Positions 1 through 8,066 of a stretch of 28,180 nt of DNA are shown in pieces. The position numbers and the translations under genes were made by a program. How positions within the stretch are numbered: position 1 is the stretch's first letter; every line of letters begins with the position of its first letter. The notes beneath the pieces are model-generated. The model worked only from the letters and a program-made list of their open reading frames with translations, was not told the origin of the DNA and searched no databases. Where the stretch lies: the IMG/VR virus record IMGVR_UViG_3300042569_001341, positions 1 through 28,180 of that record; one strand, 5' to 3'. This DNA comes from a virus.

Positions 1-258
1 GAGTATGCACCTGGAAGTTTTGAACGTTTTAACGAGCTTACACAAATTTCAGGCCAGACCAAAATACCACGTGCTCGACTCATGATTGAAGAACTGTTGG
101 CCAACAATCAACAAATGATTGATCTGTTGAATCAATGTTTTGCCGAAGCAGAACAGGAAAATCAACAGGGCATTGCTGATTTTGTTAGTCAACGTCTTTC
201 ACAACATGGAAAATATCATTGGCAATTGCGTAGTTATTTGAAAGAGGCTAGAGCATGA
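1..258 (+). CDS. dps: Dps-like ferritin (C-terminal part, 5' truncated)
   Basis: The open frame enters from the left edge and gives the last 85 residues of a protein ending in TGA. The helical text, with an IEELLANNQQMIDLLNQ stretch followed by a GIADFVSQRLSQHGKYHWQL stretch, matches the last two helices of Dps/ferritin-like proteins, where a xGDxxTxDxLxxxxxxHExxxWxL pattern closes the four-helix bundle. Dps proteins form dodecamers that oxidise iron and shield DNA. The ferroxidase residues lie in the missing N-terminal part, so activity cannot be judged. The stop overlaps the next start (ATGA). In a phage this would be an auxiliary gene that might protect packaged or replicating DNA from peroxide. 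Family assignment is by pattern only. Confidence 0.65.
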   Translation, partial: EYAPGSFERFNELTQISGQTKIPRARLMIEELLANNQQMIDLLNQCFAEAEQENQQGIADFVSQRLSQHGKYHWQLRSYLKEARA

Positions 259-1067
259 GTGATCCCGTCTATCACATAATCGAGCGCTTGGCCTTGATTG
301 AGGGCAAGATAACCCCGGTTAATGTCAAGCACGGACTAAACAAACAACAACAAGGTGTGCCTCAGTTGCCGGCCTTGTTGAAACCACGCAACATCTCTCC
401 AACCCTCACAAAGAAGCCCTATCAGGCACACCCACTTGATGGTTACATGGTGGGCGAGAATTCATTGGCAGAAGCCATGCAAGAAGTTGAAGAAGACATG
501 GTCAGTCGTGTGAAGGGACAGTTCCGTGATTACCTTGAAAAATTAGAAAAAGAAAACAAACTCGACAGCCACTTGGTACGCAAGGCCAAACATGATTTGA
601 AAATTGGCGATGATGGTGAAGTAGATGAAGACGATTATGAACCAGACATGACTGGTGATTTAGAACAAGATATTAAAAACAATCCTGGCACTGCATTAGG
701 AACTGGCATAGGGTTAGGACTACTAGGTATGATAGAAAACGCAACCTGGGATTCAGACGTGCAACCCATTGGTGACCCTGCTGACACAGAAGTGGCACAC
801 GGCGTTGAAGATCACATAGCGGCCGCAGTGGCAGCACCTGCTGAACCCATGTCTGAATATGGTGCTCCAGCACGAACATACACACTAGAAGATGGCACAT
901 GCCTGGAAGCCTATGGTGACGATGAATCAGGTTACGAAGTACGTCATGGCAATCGTAGTTTGCCCACAAGATTCCCCCGCATTGACCATGCTGACATGGC
1001 AGTGAAGCTGTTTCAAAAGCGCAGACAGCGACAGGACTTGTCTCAAGATTACATAGAAGAGAAGTAA
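255..1067 (+). CDS. Unrecognised phage protein, possible virion-associated
   Basis: This 270-residue protein is not recognised. The N-terminal 45 residues are basic and proline-rich. Residues about 75-110 form a charged, probably helical or coiled-coil region, followed by a very acidic stretch (DDGEVDEDDYEPD, about 118-130) and a short Gly-rich hydrophobic patch (GTALGTGIGLGLLG, about 145-158). The C-terminal 70 residues include TYTLEDGTCLEAYGDDESGYEVRH, which reads like a small beta domain. It has no signal peptide and no known catalytic motif. The start overlaps the Dps stop (ATGA), and the next gene starts 1 base after its stop, so the three are co-translated. The position before a LysM virion-type gene suggests a structural or assembly role, but this is inference. 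Confidence 0.7.
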   Translation: MSDPVYHIIERLALIEGKITPVNVKHGLNKQQQGVPQLPALLKPRNISPTLTKKPYQAHPLDGYMVGENSLAEAMQEVEEDMVSRVKGQFRDYLEKLEKENKLDSHLVRKAKHDLKIGDDGEVDEDDYEPDMTGDLEQDIKNNPGTALGTGIGLGLLGMIENATWDSDVQPIGDPADTEVAHGVEDHIAAAVAAPAEPMSEYGAPARTYTLEDGTCLEAYGDDESGYEVRHGNRSLPTRFPRIDHADMAVKLFQKRRQRQDLSQDYIEEK

Positions 1068-1068
1068 C

Positions 1069-4000
1069 ATGATCATCGACCAACTATTCACACCCAAGCC
1101 TCTCCAAGAAGGTGGCCCATACGACTTGCCAGGCAAGGACTATGACCGCCCGGGTGACGCACCACGCCGGCCAAGACCGCAGGGCGATACTAGCCCAAGA
1201 CGTCATCCAGATGATCCTGACTTCATGGATCCAGATCAACGTAGACTACGTGCTGACCAGGCACGTGTCAAGAAGGCACAAGATGAATATCATGCCAAGA
1301 AAGGTGTGGCGGAAAAAGCAGGTGATCTAAGACCCAAATTAGGCAGCGCACGGGACAAAGGCAAAAGCGTTCGTAAGTGGCGTAATGAGCGTGGTCTAAA
1401 CGAAGCCATGCTCATGGAAGATCCCATCTATCGTGACTTCAAGCGTGTGGGTCAATACATTGCTGAACAAAAACTAACTGAACCAGAAATCCTACAAATT
1501 TTCTCCAACGCTGAAACAGGCATGACTGACAAAGGCACAGGTACTAACCGTACTTTCTTGGGTCGTGGCAAAGATACCACCATGGACTTCGCCGGTGGCG
1601 TAGCTGATGCTCTAAAAACTGTATGGGGCGACTTACAAAAGTCAGTGCCTGTGGCCGCAGTGGATGTGGCCTATGATCAAGCCACAGATGCTCTAGCCAA
1701 TCTAACTGGTGGCCAAAAAGGCGCAGTGATGCAGGCCATTAAGAAATATCGCAACCTGGCCAAACAATATCCCAAGACCGCTGGTCTGTCCAAGGCTGCC
1801 TTGGTGGCCATTGCTGGCCTGGCTACAGGTGGCGCTGGATTGCCTGCTGTGGCAGCTCTTGTGTACGGTCTAGATTCATCCATCAAAGGTGAGAAACTGT
1901 CAGACATTGCACTCAAAGCTGGTGGAGCAGCCGCCACAGCCTGGGCAGCCGGAAAATTGTTTGGTGGTGGCACACAGCCCGGCACAGGTGAAACAGACTC
2001 GTTTGCTGGATTGGTTGACCCAACTCCAGATCTTGCCACATATACTGTGCAACCCAATGATAATTTAAGTACGATTGCTGATCGGTTCAATACCTCAGTA
2101 GCAGAACTAAAAGGATTGAATCCACAATTGGCTGCCGCTTCGGGTGCCACAGGTGGACAAAATCTCAACCCTGACGTGATATTCCCCGGACAAGAAATTA
2201 CATTGCCACCCGGAACACCAGGTACAGATGTGTATGCAGGTGGCGTGGGCACCAGTGCTGATACCATGGCCGACATTGCCAAAGGCAATGTGCCTGACAG
2301 TGCTATTTCACAAGGCATGGCCGCCAAAGGTCAGGCAGCCGCAGGTGGCCGTCAATTTGATCTACCAACTGACGCTGCCGCACAAAATGCCGCTGTTGAT
2401 ACCCAAGTCGCAGCCGACTATGCTGCCGCTAGCCCAGCCGAAAAAGCAGAAATTATAAAAACTACAGGAATGACTGCAGATCAATTGGACAAAATGGCAC
2501 AACAAGCCGGAACAGCGCCAATTGATTACGCCAAGCCTGGTCCTGAAAGCGTAGACAGTCTAGGACAAAAATTAGAGTATGGCATGCCTGTCAATGACCG
2601 AGGCAGTTTTATTCCTCCCAATCCAGCATTGCCGCCCGAAGAACTTGCCAAGCAAACAGCCGCATACAACTCATGGAAAGCAGACTTCATGAAGCGTTTT
2701 CCCAATGCCACACTATTGCCCAATGGTGAAATGCAGGCTATCAAGCCAGGCTTGGCACCTATGTATCCCGGTTTGACACCAAAGACATTTGAAAATGTCA
2801 AGTTCAAAATTATTCCTGCCAGCCGACTGATTGATCAAAAGTCCACAGTGCTTAACTGGGCATTGAACGAAAGTGTTGGTCGCCGGAGCCAGAGCGTAAA
2901 TTTGACTACAATTGGTGCACTCACAGTATTTGAAAACGTTGATCGTTATCGCCGGGCCATTGTGGAATACACACAACCCGGGCGTGAACAGATACCAGGT
3001 CTTCTTCGTCCAGACATGCCTGGCGCACCAGTGTCCCCAGATCCAAATCCTGGCATGGTTGGCCGTGGTCTCAATGCTCTAGATAGATTTACCAGCCGGG
3101 TAGGCGGCGGTCTAAGTAATTTTGGTCGTCAGTTTACAACAGGCGTCACAAAAGAAAAACTCAAGATGAATTGGCAACAAGATGGTAAACCAACAGATTC
3201 AGATCAGTTGGCAGCATGGTTGATTACGCAAAAAGTACCACAGCAAGTTGTAACTAGTGTGTTCAGCAACATGAATATTCCTTACACAGCACCTACCACA
3301 CAACCCACAGCACAGCCTGCCGCACAAACAGCAGCGCCAAAAACAGGCGGTGCCTCTACACAAGCCTATGCTGGCATCAATCCTGCCACTAAAAAGCCTT
3401 GGACACAACAAGAATTACGAGATAAATTTTATCCTGAGCCTGCCGCGGCACCAGTGGATCCTGCTACAACCGCCACTGCCGCAGTCACACCTGCTGTTAG
3501 CGGTCCAGGATTCAACGCTGGCAATGTAATGAGCCTGCCAGGTATGGAAAAGTATGCCAAGAAGGCGGCGATCCCTCCTGCCAAGACTCCAAACTTTGCA
3601 GGACCTTCAGGTTACGGCAAGACCACAATGACCGCAACTGGCATTAATCCTAAACATAATTATGATGAAATGACTGGTAAGATCACACCATTTGGTGCAA
3701 TTAGAGTTCCGCGTGACAGAGCGGAACAGGCGGCATTTGATGCTGAGCAAGATGCATTAGATGCTAAAAAACTTACCGCTAATTTGATGGGTAAGGCCAA
3801 GCCTGGTTCACCTTATGCACAAATTGCACAAAATTTGCAAGCACCGGGCAAGGCAACAATTAATACTGGCGGACCAAATCCCAATGCCAAGAAAAAATTA
3901 GCAACAACCGAGTCTCGGGTGTTTAATGCACTAAAAAAACCAGTAGCAGAAATGTTACAAATGGTTGAGACCAAAGAAGATGTACAACGCATCAAACAGT

Positions 4001-4134
4001 TTGTTGACGAAACCTTTGTCAAGTATGGTGCTGTGAATGAATCAGCATTTGCCGTGCGTAACCAGATACTTGAGCATGTGACACGAGTCGGTGCTCAACG
4101 TCGTAGAGAACACAGCCAGCGAGTGGCCCACTAA
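1069..4134 (+). CDS. Large LysM-domain protein, probable virion component
   Basis: This is a 1021-residue protein with one clear LysM peptidoglycan-binding domain at about residues 324-382 (TYTVQPNDNLSTIADRFNTS, then LKGLNPQ, closing with PGQEITLPPG). Residues about 243-300 are Ala/Gly-rich and hydrophobic (ALVAIAGLATGGAGLPAVAA and AAATAWAAGKLFGGG), like a membrane-inserting or tape-measure-like segment. Residues about 740-800 are a low-complexity Ala/Thr/Pro/Gln linker. The basic N-terminus is rich in Asp, Arg and Pro, and the C-terminus (KEDVQRIKQFVDETFVKYG) is helical. No lysozyme, amidase or peptidase motif is visible, so it would bind rather than cut the wall unless a domain goes unrecognised. 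Such a protein could sit in the tail or be injected to help DNA cross the envelope. The specific role is inference. Confidence 0.75.
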   Translation: MIIDQLFTPKPLQEGGPYDLPGKDYDRPGDAPRRPRPQGDTSPRRHPDDPDFMDPDQRRLRADQARVKKAQDEYHAKKGVAEKAGDLRPKLGSARDKGKSVRKWRNERGLNEAMLMEDPIYRDFKRVGQYIAEQKLTEPEILQIFSNAETGMTDKGTGTNRTFLGRGKDTTMDFAGGVADALKTVWGDLQKSVPVAAVDVAYDQATDALANLTGGQKGAVMQAIKKYRNLAKQYPKTAGLSKAALVAIAGLATGGAGLPAVAALVYGLDSSIKGEKLSDIALKAGGAAATAWAAGKLFGGGTQPGTGETDSFAGLVDPTPDLATYTVQPNDNLSTIADRFNTSVAELKGLNPQLAAASGATGGQNLNPDVIFPGQEITLPPGTPGTDVYAGGVGTSADTMADIAKGNVPDSAISQGMAAKGQAAAGGRQFDLPTDAAAQNAAVDTQVAADYAAASPAEKAEIIKTTGMTADQLDKMAQQAGTAPIDYAKPGPESVDSLGQKLEYGMPVNDRGSFIPPNPALPPEELAKQTAAYNSWKADFMKRFPNATLLPNGEMQAIKPGLAPMYPGLTPKTFENVKFKIIPASRLIDQKSTVLNWALNESVGRRSQSVNLTTIGALTVFENVDRYRRAIVEYTQPGREQIPGLLRPDMPGAPVSPDPNPGMVGRGLNALDRFTSRVGGGLSNFGRQFTTGVTKEKLKMNWQQDGKPTDSDQLAAWLITQKVPQQVVTSVFSNMNIPYTAPTTQPTAQPAAQTAAPKTGGASTQAYAGINPATKKPWTQQELRDKFYPEPAAAPVDPATTATAAVTPAVSGPGFNAGNVMSLPGMEKYAKKAAIPPAKTPNFAGPSGYGKTTMTATGINPKHNYDEMTGKITPFGAIRVPRDRAEQAAFDAEQDALDAKKLTANLMGKAKPGSPYAQIAQNLQAPGKATINTGGPNPNAKKKLATTESRVFNALKKPVAEMLQMVETKEDVQRIKQFVDETFVKYGAVNESAFAVRNQILEHVTRVGAQRRREHSQRVAH

Positions 4135-4195
4135 CTCAGCCTTAGGACCGAGTGGGCGGCTTCTGCCCCGGATCAGGAAGTCGCTACTCCTGATC
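4126..4195 (+). terminator. Two hairpins at the 3' end of the LysM gene
   Basis: A 7-bp inverted repeat (GCCCACT at 4126-4132, AGTGGGC at 4151-4157) spans the stop codon of the LysM gene. A perfect 8-bp repeat (GATCAGGA at 4171-4178, TCCTGATC at 4188-4195) follows with a 9-base loop. There is no clean U-run after either stem, so this is not a textbook intrinsic terminator. The hairpins lie between convergent genes, so they could end or stabilise messages from either strand. Confidence 0.4.
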
Positions 4196-4207
4196 GAAAG
4201 TGAGCAC

Positions 4208-4741
4208 TTATTTCTTTCCCCGTGGATTTTTATGTTTGTAAGTCAGTCCAACATTCCAAGGGGTTCGTCCTTTGATTGACGCAGAGAGTTTTTTCTTTGC
4301 CTCGTCAGACATTTTCTTACCTTTACCAACCGATACACCTTTTTTGGCGTTGGAGATCTTTCTTTTGGTTTCTTCGGACATCGGCCTACATCCGTATGTA
4401 TTGCCCATCATTGCCGCAGACTTATTCCTCTTAAGGATTTCATATATACTTGCAGTAATTTTGTATCTTTCCTGGTTAGAACTTTTAATGGTCATCTGAA
4501 ATGCCGCATTGTGCATTTTAATTTTAGCTGTGTCCTCCCACACCATTTTAGTAAGCAAGCAGTGGCACACAAAATGTTCTTTTGCGGTGAGATTTACTAA
4601 ATTAGATGCAGAATTATTGCCACCTAAAGATCTTGGTATAATATGATGCTTTTCGGCATAATCTGTTACCGTTGTTCTTGACACAGCGGCATTAATAATA
4701 TTATAATACCAATGCGTATATTTGTTATCAATAAATATCAT
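4208..4741 (-). CDS. HNH homing endonuclease with NUMOD3 repeats
   Basis: This 177-residue protein has an HNH nuclease core at about residues 30-62 (EKHHIIPRSLGG, then NLVNLTAKEHFVCH), which supplies the His-Asn-His metal site. Two NUMOD3 DNA-binding repeats follow (MSEETKRKISNAKKG and MSDEAKKKLSASIKG) in a lysine-rich tail. The layout is that of free-standing phage homing endonucleases, which nick or cut related phage genomes to spread their own gene. The start chosen is the ATG at 4741, which has an AAGGAG ribosome site 8 bases upstream; an upstream in-frame ATG at 4762 would include that site inside the gene. It is the only minus-strand gene in the window and sits between the LysM gene and dsbA, consistent with insertion. 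Confidence 0.88.
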   Translation of the reverse strand: MIFIDNKYTHWYYNIINAAVSRTTVTDYAEKHHIIPRSLGGNNSASNLVNLTAKEHFVCHCLLTKMVWEDTAKIKMHNAAFQMTIKSSNQERYKITASIYEILKRNKSAAMMGNTYGCRPMSEETKRKISNAKKGVSVGKGKKMSDEAKKKLSASIKGRTPWNVGLTYKHKNPRGKK

Positions 4742-4802
4742 GCTGATTGCTCCTTGTAGCATTAGAGCTGGTGGATGTTGGTAGCATCGCGACCGGCACT
4801 TT

Positions 4803-4810
4803 TATTTATA
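4803..4810 (-). promoter_or_regulatory. T4-type late promoter for the HNH gene
   Basis: The minus strand reads TATAAATA, an exact match to the T4 late promoter element recognised by gp55. It lies about 60 bases upstream of the HNH start on the same strand, leaving a leader that contains the AAGGAG ribosome site. It also overlaps the upstream region of dsbA on the other strand. Confidence 0.55.
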
Positions 4811-4824
4811 TTAAAGGAAAAATT

Positions 4825-5082
4825 ATGACCAAAACATTCAACGGTGATCAGAAAATTAAATTGACAGCTATAGTAAACGAGGGTTGCCAGGTAATGCATG
4901 AAATTGACACGCTACAAGGTGGACTCAATGACACCATTAAAGCCGTGGCAGAAGAACTGGAAGTCAAGCCTTCTATCCTGAAAAAGGCCATCAAACTGGC
5001 ACACAAGGCCACGTTTGGCCAAGAAAAACAAGATCACGAAACACTGGAAACTATTTTGGAAACTGTGGGCAAGACTCTGTGA
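4825..5082 (+). CDS. dsbA: DsbA-like small dsDNA-binding protein (T4 type)
   Basis: This 85-residue helical protein resembles T4 DsbA, a small double-strand DNA-binding protein that stimulates late transcription; the similarity lies in the pattern and spacing of the stretch LNDTIKAVAEELEVKPSILKK. It has nothing to do with the disulfide oxidoreductase DsbA. The ATG at 4825 follows AAAGGAAAAATT, a good ribosome site, and is preferred over the ATG at 4747, which would add unrelated residues. The stop TGA (5080-5082) overlaps the GTG start of the next gene. A decayed second copy of its 3' half lies at 8067-8202. Family assignment is by eye and the protein is short, so moderate confidence. Confidence 0.6.
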   Translation: MTKTFNGDQKIKLTAIVNEGCQVMHEIDTLQGGLNDTIKAVAEELEVKPSILKKAIKLAHKATFGQEKQDHETLETILETVGKTL

Positions 5083-5717
5083 GTCAAACGTTTGATCTTC
5101 TTCATGACAATGGGAAACCTTTGTGTTTCGTGTCAACTGGGTCTCTAAGCAGTTCTATACACGCTGACCTATCTTGTTCAAGGCCCAGTAAATTGGCACG
5201 ATTTGAAGAGGTCAAAGAATTTGATCATTTTGATCGATATCAATACATCTGTCTTACCAGCGATATAGTTCTGAAAAAACAAGTAGTGAATTTTTTAGAA
5301 GATCGTGGCTGTAGTTTTTTTTCTGTGATACATAAGGTCAATCATCTGCATAACAAGATCGGACACGGTACTTTTGTCAATGGGTATAATCAAGGTATGT
5401 CTGGCGATCGTAGCCGTATTGGTAATCATTGCGTGATTGCAACACACAGTCTTTTGTCGCATGACTGTATTATAGACGATTTCTGTCATGTTAGCTCTTT
5501 TGCTTTTTTGGCCAGATGTCATTTAGAACAAGGCTGTTGTCTAGGTATACGAGTAAGTGTCTTTTCCGATCTTGATTCGGACAAGATTGCCAAGATCCCT
5601 GAATTCACGAATCTAATCAGCGGCTCCATGATAACCACACCTATACTGCAAGCAGGCACTTATTTCTCTAATAGAAGAATAAGTCACGAAACCAGTCTGA
5701 CTAAAAGAATACTGTGA
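5079..5717 (+). CDS. NeuD/PglD-like sugar O- or N-acyltransferase
   Basis: This 212-residue protein has an N-terminal alpha/beta part (about 1-85) followed by a left-handed beta-helix made of imperfect hexapeptide repeats (about 95-163: IGNHCVIATHSLLSHDCIID and FCHVSSFAFLARCHLEQ). His128 in SHDC sits where NeuD/PglD enzymes carry their catalytic base. Such enzymes transfer acetyl or other acyl groups from CoA to sialic-acid-like or aminosugars. The start is a GTG inside the dsbA stop (GTGA), giving tight translational coupling. The last codons overlap the next gene's GTG in the same way. Bases are visibly more AT-rich than in the replication genes, so the gene is probably a later arrival. Substrate is unknown. 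Confidence 0.7.
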   Translation: MSQTFDLLHDNGKPLCFVSTGSLSSSIHADLSCSRPSKLARFEEVKEFDHFDRYQYICLTSDIVLKKQVVNFLEDRGCSFFSVIHKVNHLHNKIGHGTFVNGYNQGMSGDRSRIGNHCVIATHSLLSHDCIIDDFCHVSSFAFLARCHLEQGCCLGIRVSVFSDLDSDKIAKIPEFTNLISGSMITTPILQAGTYFSNRRISHETSLTKRIL

Positions 5718-7126
5718 TTACATATTCCAACATGAACTACAATTTGTCTTACTTGTTATTATCACCTTATGCAGGCGAGGCCAAAATTGCACAAATTGAT
5801 AATTCTTGTAGTATCTCTTACCAAAATCTTTACAACAAAACTAAACAATTTGCCAATTGGATTAAAAACAAAAAAAAATTGATTCCAGGAGATCGAGTGC
5901 TATTGATATTTCCTGACAGTATTGAAACAACTATAGCCTTTTTAGGCACTATTTGGGCAGGTGGAATACCGTGTATAATAAATACTCAATCACATCGGGC
6001 CAATTTGGAATATAAATTAGAACAAATCAAACCTAGATTTGTGTTTGATAAAATAGATTTGAACTACTTGGATGAATCCAATGATATAGAGCCGGTATTT
6101 GCCTGTTACGAAGATGTGGCTTTTTTAACATGGACATCTGGCAGCGGAGGAAATCCCAAGGCTGTTATGATTTCACATGGTCCAATGTTAGAGGCAGTAA
6201 AAAACAATGTTCAAGGTCTTGCACTCACAAAACTAGACACAATTTATTGCACAGCCAGATTCTTTTTTTTGTATGGTGTTTGTCAAACTATTTTAAATTC
6301 TCTCTGGGTTGGTGCAACCAGTCTAATAGACAATAGACCATTCACGCCCTCTAGGATTGAAACAAATATCAAGCATTATCGACCCACTTTATTTTTAAGT
6401 GTTCCAACAATCTATAATTTAATCATAGATTGTTCTCCTGATACCTTTCTACATACCCGTTGCATCAGCTCAGGAGATATACTGCCAGATATACTTAACA
6501 ATCATTTTCAGATAAATTTTGGCCGCGGTATACACAATGGGTTTGGTGCATCTGAATTGTTACATCTTATAACACTTAATACTAAATATGACAACGCAAT
6601 TGGACATACTTTTCCGGGTTGGGAGGCCAGGATAGTTGATTCAAATGGCCAACCAGTCTCAACAAATGAGATTGGTTTTTTACAAATCAAAACACAATGT
6701 CATGCCACTGGTTACTGGAATGACATAGAAAATACACAAAAAGTCTTAGACCAAGAATGGATTCAATTAGGCGATTTGGTCAGGCAAGATATCAATGGAG
6801 TTTTGACTTTTGTCAGCAGATATAACGATGCAGTAAAGTTCAATAGCCAATATGTTGATTTGACAGCTCTTGAAATAATTTTTTTATCTAATCCTTCTGT
6901 CAGTGAAGCGGCGGTGGTAGGAGTTACTGACAAGCTAGGAAAAACTAAAGTGACTGCTTATTTGGTTGCTAAAAAAAATCTAAAAATATCTTTGACTGAA
7001 ATCACAAATTGGATGGAAGAAAATTGCACTTTTGACTATTTTCCACGTAAAATACAAATTGTAAGGGAATTACCTAAAAATGAAAATAACAAAATCGATC
7101 GTCGGATGCTCAAACAAAATGTATAA
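5714..7126 (+). CDS. Adenylate-forming (AMP-binding) acyl ligase
   Basis: This 470-residue protein belongs to the ANL family: acyl-CoA synthetases and related adenylating enzymes. Visible motifs are the phosphate-binding loop TSGSGGNPKAVMI (about 141-153), GFGASE (276-281), GDL around Asp354, the hinge RYNDAVKF (about 369-376), and the C-terminal catalytic Lys460 in NENNKIDRRML. All key positions are present, so it should be able to adenylate a carboxylate. It is slightly shorter than typical 500-550 residue ligases, has no fused carrier domain, and its acyl substrate cannot be read. The GTG start overlaps the acyltransferase stop; the pair may activate and transfer an unusual acyl group onto a sugar. 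AT-rich, like its neighbours. An NRPS A-domain is a less likely reading. Confidence 0.85.
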   Translation: MITYSNMNYNLSYLLLSPYAGEAKIAQIDNSCSISYQNLYNKTKQFANWIKNKKKLIPGDRVLLIFPDSIETTIAFLGTIWAGGIPCIINTQSHRANLEYKLEQIKPRFVFDKIDLNYLDESNDIEPVFACYEDVAFLTWTSGSGGNPKAVMISHGPMLEAVKNNVQGLALTKLDTIYCTARFFFLYGVCQTILNSLWVGATSLIDNRPFTPSRIETNIKHYRPTLFLSVPTIYNLIIDCSPDTFLHTRCISSGDILPDILNNHFQINFGRGIHNGFGASELLHLITLNTKYDNAIGHTFPGWEARIVDSNGQPVSTNEIGFLQIKTQCHATGYWNDIENTQKVLDQEWIQLGDLVRQDINGVLTFVSRYNDAVKFNSQYVDLTALEIIFLSNPSVSEAAVVGVTDKLGKTKVTAYLVAKKNLKISLTEITNWMEENCTFDYFPRKIQIVRELPKNENNKIDRRMLKQNV

Positions 7127-8027
7127 AATACTTGTTGTTTTAGTTTTGATATTGTCTTGGCCACCTGTCTGGGCAAAGACTCCAGTTACAATTATATGGC
7201 CTTTTGGTGTTGGTAGCACTTTATTAAATTACACTCGTGCCATTGTTAACAAAGCCAATCAAGATCAAAATCAATACAATTTTTTTCTAGAAGTAAAACC
7301 CGGTGCTGGCGGAGCAATTGGCGCAACACACGCCGCAAACATGGTTAACAATGGACAACTGGCCCTTTTGTCTACCACAGATGCTTTTTTTATTCGTCCC
7401 CTATTAGTAACTAGCGCCACCAACTATAAAATAGAAGACTTTCAACTGGTATTACCACAAGCAAGCACACCAATGAGCTTGGTTGGCAAACCTGGGGTGT
7501 CATTGGAGTCGCTGTTACACAAACCCAGATCTAGTATAGGTACAGTGGGTATGGGAACCGGTACTCATGTCATGGCTGAACAAATCCGTCTACGTGCGGT
7601 AGACATGATCATAATTCCTTTTAAGGATCCTCCAGAATCTGTGCAACAAGTTATTACAGGAGACTTGGATTTAGCCTGGGAAAACTTACCATTGTCTCTC
7701 AATAATCCACGCCTGCAAATTTATGGCATCACCGGTAAAACTCAAGTACCGGGAGTAAAAAATTTAGCAGATTTAGGTTTTCCATTCACTGGCAATCTTG
7801 ACATTGTTTCCTTCATAGTGGCTCCTAAAAAACTGAATGCTAAACAATATAGTGAAATTCAAAATATTCTTATTCAAGCTCAAAAGACTAACAAATATTT
7901 GATTGATTCAATAGTCGCTAACAAAGGTGAAGCTATAAACATCAATGTACTGCAATATCATAATTGGTATAATACACGCCATAGGTTTTTCCAAGACATT
8001 ACACGAAATATAGAGCAAGTTGAATAA
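7119..8027 (+). CDS. Bug/TctC-family periplasmic binding protein
   Basis: This 302-residue secreted protein begins with a good Sec signal peptide (MYKILVVLVLILSWPPVWA, cleavage after VWA). The mature part has Bug/TctC features: IIWPFGVGST near the N-terminus, EVKPGAGGAIGATHAA, GTVGMGTGTHVMAEQ, a DLDLAWENLP region and the NLADLGFP pattern near the end. These proteins capture carboxylates in the periplasm for tripartite tricarboxylate transporters. No TctA or TctB membrane partner is present, so it would have to serve a host transporter or act as a free ligand binder. The ATG at 7119 is chosen because it starts exactly at the signal peptide and overlaps the ligase stop; the in-frame ATG at 7080 would spoil the signal. 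Confidence 0.8.
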   Translation: MYKILVVLVLILSWPPVWAKTPVTIIWPFGVGSTLLNYTRAIVNKANQDQNQYNFFLEVKPGAGGAIGATHAANMVNNGQLALLSTTDAFFIRPLLVTSATNYKIEDFQLVLPQASTPMSLVGKPGVSLESLLHKPRSSIGTVGMGTGTHVMAEQIRLRAVDMIIIPFKDPPESVQQVITGDLDLAWENLPLSLNNPRLQIYGITGKTQVPGVKNLADLGFPFTGNLDIVSFIVAPKKLNAKQYSEIQNILIQAQKTNKYLIDSIVANKGEAININVLQYHNWYNTRHRFFQDITRNIEQVE

Positions 8028-8057
8028 ATTTGAAAGTCCTGCTATGATAAGTATAAC
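8020..8057 (+). promoter_or_regulatory. Putative sigma70-type promoter before the radical SAM gene
   Basis: TTGAAT (8020-8025), 17 bases, then TATGAT (8043-8048) fits a host-type promoter. An overlapping alternative is TTGAAA (8030-8035), 16 bases, TATAAC (8052-8057). It lies between the binding-protein stop and the dsbA remnant. The DNA here is AT-rich, which makes chance matches likely. Confidence 0.35.
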
Positions 8058-8066
8058 ACAAGAGTT

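Noticed and set aside
1677-2327. A 216-codon minus-strand open frame inside the LysM gene
   Set aside because: It lies antisense to a well-supported gene, is rich in Ala/Pro/Val from the GC pattern of the real frame, and has no ribosome site or recognisable motif.
4135-4207. tRNA or structured RNA gene in the hairpin-rich gap
   Set aside because: No cloverleaf, anticodon arm or TTCGA-type arm can be drawn; simple 3'-end hairpins suffice.
4747-4824. N-terminal extension of the DsbA-like protein to the ATG at 4747
   Set aside because: The added residues cover a promoter-like, non-coding-looking region, and the good ribosome site sits directly before the ATG at 4825.
5940-6000. TATAAT/TAAATA-like strings inside the ligase and neighbouring AT-rich genes
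   Set aside because: They fall inside coding sequence, have no gene start behind them and are expected by chance at this base composition.
5714-7126. Reading the adenylating enzyme as a nonribosomal peptide synthetase module
   Set aside because: No carrier, condensation or thioesterase domain is present, and a stand-alone ligase explains the length.
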